Below are positions 59,396-64,000 of a DNA stretch of 64,000 nt, in pieces; position 1 is the first letter of the stretch, and each line of letters opens with the position of its first letter. The translations under genes and the position numbers were made by a program. The stretch comes from Epichloe hybrida. Taxonomy: Eukaryota > Ascomycota > Sordariomycetes > Hypocreales > Clavicipitaceae. The stretch spans positions 186,001 to 250,000 of the forward strand of contig JAFEKR010000020.1 in assembly GCA_019022495.1 (NCBI GenBank). The letters run 5' to 3'. The notes under the pieces were generated by a model, which was given only the letters and a program-made list of their open reading frames with translations, searched no databases and had not been told where the DNA came from.

Positions 59396-59590
59396 TGTAG
59401 GATCTATAGGATACTAGTAACCTATGCGTAAGGTTTTTTAGGGTAGACTAAAGTGTACGTAATTATTATATATTCTAGTCTATTAAAGTAAGTAAAAGAG
59501 GGATTAAATAAAAGCAAAGAGAAATAAAAGCAAAGAGAGTGCACTCTCTTTGCTTTTATTTAATCCCTCTTTTACTTGCTTTAATAGACT
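59396..59590. repeat. Fold-back of Copia-2 LTR fragments
   Basis: A reversed piece of the Copia-2 LTR 3' half (59396 to about 59527; TGTAGGATCTATAGG corresponds to the LTR end) is followed by a forward piece of the same LTR (about 59541-59590). The two form a 45-bp inverted repeat (59477-59521 against 59546-59590, one mismatch seen) around a centre with GAGAGTGCACTCTC. A 16-bp tandem AAATAAAAGCAAAGAG lies at the junction. Copia-4 copy 4 begins exactly at the right edge. Confidence 0.85.
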
Positions 59591-59848
59591 TGTTGATTCC
59601 TTCGGATCTTCATCGGTTCAATCGTGGCCAAAGACCAGACCAATTGTGGGTCCGGCGCGATGCACGCGATATAATTAGCTGCATTAATTTGCCACCCCCT
59701 TTTGTGCCTTATATATGGATTTTGCCTACTTTTCTAGCATCTAGACTTTCCCTCTCTTCTCCCTCTTTCCTAGCTAGCTAACTATCTATTATTAACTTTG
59801 AATTTATACGGGATTTATTACCTACGCAGGACCTTAGTGCATCTAACA
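59591..59848 (+). repeat. Copia-4 copy 4 5' LTR (258 bp)
   Basis: TGTTGATTCCTTCGG...CTAACA. Outer left half spared (ATCGGTTCAATCGTGGCC, TCCGGCGCGATGCACGCG); inner right half more converted. The open frame across 59539-59781 reads through LTR sequence and is not a gene. Confidence 0.95.
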
Positions 59849-60674
59849 CTAATTAGTAGTTAACTTTATAACTACAGATAAGCTAGGTATTATAAGAAGA
59901 GACATTTCTACAGACACCACTGCTACTACCCCTTATTATACTATAACGGTTATTACAGTAAAGAGGCATAACTACACAAGTGTGCTAAAGAAAGAGACTA
60001 GAATCCTAGTTACAGGCTTGTTAGGCTTCCAAGGAATCAATCTATTAACCCTTAGGCTTAGGGATATAACTTCGTTATATCTATCCGGGATATTATTACT
60101 AATTATTAATTTTATTGTCTATTATAAGAAAACCAACTAACTAACCGAATCTATTGCCGCGAGGTATTTATTTTAAACCCAACGTTAAACAACCTTAGCC
60201 AAGCTAGCTAACACATCTATAACTTCTCTATAAATATTCCCTTTATCTAACAGACCTTCAATCTGTTCGTATAAGCATTTAAGGCTTGTTTTTTACCCCC
60301 TTTATTATTAGTGCTATTCGCCCTATGCTTATTAGCAAGAGAAAGAGATTACCTCCTTCCCTCCTTTTCATAAAAAACAGGAAGTAGTAATTCCTATTAT
60401 TCCCTTATTACTTTTCCTATTATTTTCTAGTTACTTTTAAAACTTCTATTACTTTCTTTATCTTTAGTAATTTATTCTTATTACTTTGTTCTTATTGCTG
60501 CTTTTACTACTTCCGCTGCTTTTTCTTCTGTTTTTTCCTGTTTTTGTGATCTTCTAATTTCATTAGAGTAATAATGCTCCTGAAATGTAAAAGAAGAACC
60601 TTACAATAGCAATAGGCAAACACAGGAGCTTAATTAGTAGTAAAAACAACAAATTAGTAATATTCCTTTTATAG

Positions 60675-63600
60675 TTAAAGATAGCAGAGAAATCTAGACC
60701 CTCTATAAGAGTAAAGGCTACTAGTAATAGCAAGGCTCTAATTATTACCCCTAAGAGACCTTAAAGGCATAAATTACCCCTATGCCTTTAATAGCTTACT
60801 TACGAATTCTTATATAACTAGAAAGAATTTGTTAAGCTAAATCTAGAGACTACTATATAGCTTAAGCTTAATAACTAGATTGTAAGATTTATTAACCTTA
60901 GTGAGCATTAAGGATAGAGAGATAATAACCTATAGGAATTATTCTAAGAAAACTTTAAAGGCTAGTCTAAAGACACCTTCAAAAGGGCATCTAAGGATAT
61001 TATTAGAGAATTACGTAATTCTTTACAAGATTATGGTGTCCTTATTAAGCGAGGCCTAGGATATTTAATCCTAGCATTACTTAAGGAAGTGCTTTATTAA
61101 ACCTTAATGCCCCTTTAGTTATAGGAAAGATTATAAGAAAGACTATAATCTTCTAAACCCCTAGAACCTTAATATTAATAGCCCTAATAACCTACCCTAG
61201 AAATTAACCTTCCCTAACCCTAGAGATTACTTAAACCCTTATAAGAACCCCCGTAACAATCCCTATTATATTAACAGCTCCATCTAGATAATTATTATTA
61301 AGAATAACTAGTGAACTATTATTCATAACAAATTATGCCTTTATAGTAATTCCCTTCCGAAGATCAGATTATAAAGAAGATCTCGGAGCTTACGAAGATA
61401 TATAAGGATAGTAACTGCTATAGTGGAAAGCTATATAACTTCTTAACGCTAAAGATCACGCTCTTTAAAAACAAGTATAATAGAATTAACCTTCCTTAAA
61501 CATATTATTAGAAGGCTTTCCCTATTATATTAATAGGTAATGCTAAGCAATACTACCTTAATTATCTCTTTAGGAATAACTATTCCTATGAAGAGATAAT
61601 TGCTTATATCTATTAACGCTTTAAGATAGAAAGTAACTAGTAATTCTATTACTATAAATAAAGTAGCATAACACTAAAGAGCATAATTAAGAGGAACCCT
61701 AATAAAAGCAAGCTTAATTACCTTAAGATTATATTATTAACCCTTAAGAAAATCTATAGAGGCCTATACCCTACTAAAATAGTAAATACTAAACTTTATA
61801 AGTAAGCCTTAAATGCTATAGCTAGTGTGCCTAAATATTAGATAGTGGAATATATATACTCTATAGGCTTTAAGAGTCTTACTAGAGATCTCTATAAGGT
61901 AATTACTATTATAGAATTAAATAAGAAGTTCTCCTAATACCTTTAGTACTAATAAGAAGACCCTCTAGAGGCTATGTTTACTAATTATTAGTACAGATAG
62001 TAATTATCCCCTTATAGTAGAGAAAGCTATTATAAGTAAAGCCCTAGGCTAAGCACTAAGCGCTGCTTTATATATAGTAAGAGTGGCTACTAGTTTTCTA
62101 ATTACTTTACTAAAGAATATTAAAAGGAAAAGGACTGCTAGTAGGCTAGCAAAACACATTATATACCCCCTTTAAAGAAGAGATTCTAGGTATTCCTTGC
62201 CTCCTATGAAGGGTAGGACAATAACAAGCCTAATAAAGGCTTAGGTTAGAATTAGGAATTATATCTTTTAGCCTACATAGAAGCTAAAGATAATAATAAC
62301 AATATAAAGGAGCTACTATTAATAGCACACCTAAGTATTACATAATTCTTTTACTCCGGATTATAGACTAACTATAACACTACTAATATTAATATCCTCA
62401 TGACCCTAAATAATTAAGCCTTCTAACACATATTCCTTAGGCAGGAGCTCTATAAGCTATAAGAGTGTAATAAAGGCTTAATTTACTATATCTCTAAAGA
62501 ACGCTATTCTAAAGAGGTCTTTAGAGGGATTATACCTAATACTAGCGCTATAGGAAAGTTAACTATAGGAGAGGCATAAGTAAAGGCTTTATTAAGATTA
62601 ATGCCTTTATTAAAGGTAACCCCCTGCGAACCCTAAATTATTATATTTAGCGCTAGATTAGTAGTTACAAGAGGAATCCTTTATATGCCTATAGAACTTA
62701 GAGAGCTTAAATTCTATATCCTTAATATAGCTACCCCCTTTCTCTTCTTAATCACTAATATAGATAAGATATAAGTCAAGATTAATAACCTTACTAATAT
62801 GCTTATCTAAGGCAACAAGACTATACCTATTATGTAACAATAGGGACATCCTTAGTAGTTACTAGAAGCGAAGGAAATAGTTACCTTCTACCTTTCAGAA
62901 GGAGATATCTATTAATTATATTGTTAACTTAGTTATCCTTCTGTTTAATAACTCACAAAGATCCTTCACTAAGCTAGTCATGAAGTTAAGCGCTAGGCAA
63001 TTAAGGAATTAACTAAAGTCTGCTACCATTACTAGATGCATAGAAAGGCCCCTAGTTGATTTAAGTTTATAATCAAAGATAACCATGAATTTAACTACGA
63101 GATCATCGTTAATATCGTGTAAATCAATAGCTAACTAGTGCTTCATATCATTGATTTAGTAACATTATTCTAGGTAGCCTAATTCCTTAATCTAAAGAAG
63201 CAGAAGGCTTAAGACATCTAGGATGCAATCCGCGAATATTAGATTAATACTTATCTCGGACCTCTAGATTAGATTATCTATAATGCTAGTAATAACTTCA
63301 CTTCCGCTAAGTTTAGACATTATGCTTAATTAATATTAATTAAAACTAGTAAGATGCTAATTAAAGCCCACAACAGCATTAGAAAGGTTAAGAGATACTA
63401 TAGACCTCTACGCTAAGCCTATAATATTATCATAGACTTAATTAGAACAGAGCTCGCGCTAGAGTAATACCTCTAAATAGCTATTAAGGCTATTAACAAC
63501 TTTACAGGCCTAAATAGTATTATCCTAACTATGCTAGTCTTTAGAGGCTACCTATAGATAATAGATAAGTCGCTACTAAGCGTCTCTATTATTTAATATG

Positions 63601-64000
63601 CTAAGGTAATTCATAAGGTAATAGACAAAGTCTAATATCTTCTAGCTTCATGGCAGGTCTATAATACCCTTAGAGCCTAGAATAGCCCTAACACAGCGCC
63701 TATATATTAGCTACCCCTATAGGCTAATATACACGTATAGAGAGAGAAAGGTGGCTAGCATAGCCTATATAAGCTACTTACCACTAATAGAGAGACCTAT
63801 ACTATTAATATACCCTATAGCCTAGTAAAGTTTTACTCTATAGTAGTAAAGCCCTATTACAAAAACCTATGTATTACAAAGGGACTAGAGTAGCAGGAGA
63901 TAAAGCCTTATAACACGCTAGAGTAGTAGGAGATAAAGCCTAGTAATATAGAGGAAAAAGTAATTATATAACTAACCACTACTAATAAAAGAGATTCTCT
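60675..64000 (+). pseudogene. Copia-4 copy 4 gag, protease, integrase (partial)
   Basis: Same frame as copy 2, cut by the window end. The gag zinc knuckle keeps its first Cys (TGC at 62064-62066) where copy 2 has Tyr, so it is slightly less mutated there; the next two Cys positions read Tyr. Protease and integrase are collinear with copy 2, with integrase tail PYKLLTTNRETYTINIP near 63760-63810. A 27-bp segment near the right edge (AGAGTAGCAGGAGATAAAGC) is duplicated locally (63888-63945). Stops throughout, non-functional. Confidence 0.9.

Larger units (their letters stand above)
59591..64000 (+). mobile_element. Copia-4 copy 4, 5' part
   Basis: 5' LTR, leader, gag, protease and integrase, collinear with 32172 to about 36525 of copy 2, running off the window before RT. 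The left flank AGACT (59586-59590) should recur after its 3' LTR outside the window. Confidence 0.93.

Overview
The window looks like gene-free, AT-rich heterochromatin from a filamentous ascomycete (Pezizomycotina) that has repeat-induced point mutation (RIP). I found no host gene. Every long stretch that can be identified is transposon sequence. Coding frames are riddled with TAG/TAA where related copies keep CAG, CAA or TGG, and C->T / G->A changes in CpA/TpG context dominate. The genus cannot be called from this.

Almost the whole window is one recursively nested stack that can be unpacked from perfect target-site duplications (TSDs). A Copia-2 element (Cop2-a; right part 19413-21394, then 59029-59308) is split by two insertions. 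The first is Copia-1 copy B (6262-19412), which itself holds a Gypsy chromovirus (3241-6261) that holds Copia-1 copy A (1-3240), and also a full Copia-1 copy C (10210-17323, TSD ATATG). The second is Copia-3 (21395-59023, TSD CCTTC). Its left LTR is split by a hAT-like element (21600-30881, 8-bp TSD GTTATAGG) carrying Copia-4 copy 1 (23259-30451, TSD GTATT), which carries a tiny TRIM element (26146-26730, TSD ATAGC). The Copia-3 body is split by Copia-4 copy 2 (32172-38911, TSD TATGC), Copia-4 copy 3 (41549-48289, TSD AAGGG), a full Copia-2 copy (48616-55346, TSD ATTAA) that holds a 342-bp retroposon (54348-54689, 16-bp TSD), and a 1370-bp relative of that retroposon (57078-58447, 15-bp TSD). 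Past Copia-2a lie folded-back fragments of its LTR and Copia-4 copy 4 (59591 to window end).

All autonomous elements are dead. Where the reverse transcriptase centre is intact in length, both aspartates of the DD motif read Asn. The protease DTG and the gag zinc-knuckle cysteines are also mutated.

The most unusual observations are: (1) the 67-bp-LTR TRIM, with a primer-binding site matching the anticodon arm of initiator tRNA-Met, tRNA-like A and B boxes, and termini like those of Copia-1; (2) a consistent RIP gradient in which outer LTR halves are spared and inner halves mutated, in both orientations; (3) a retroposon family with 15-16 bp TSDs and no recognised coding capacity; (4) a hAT-like element built from a 101-bp tandem array. 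Family names here (Copia-1 to Copia-4, Gyp1, hAT1, TRIM1, RP1) are local labels.
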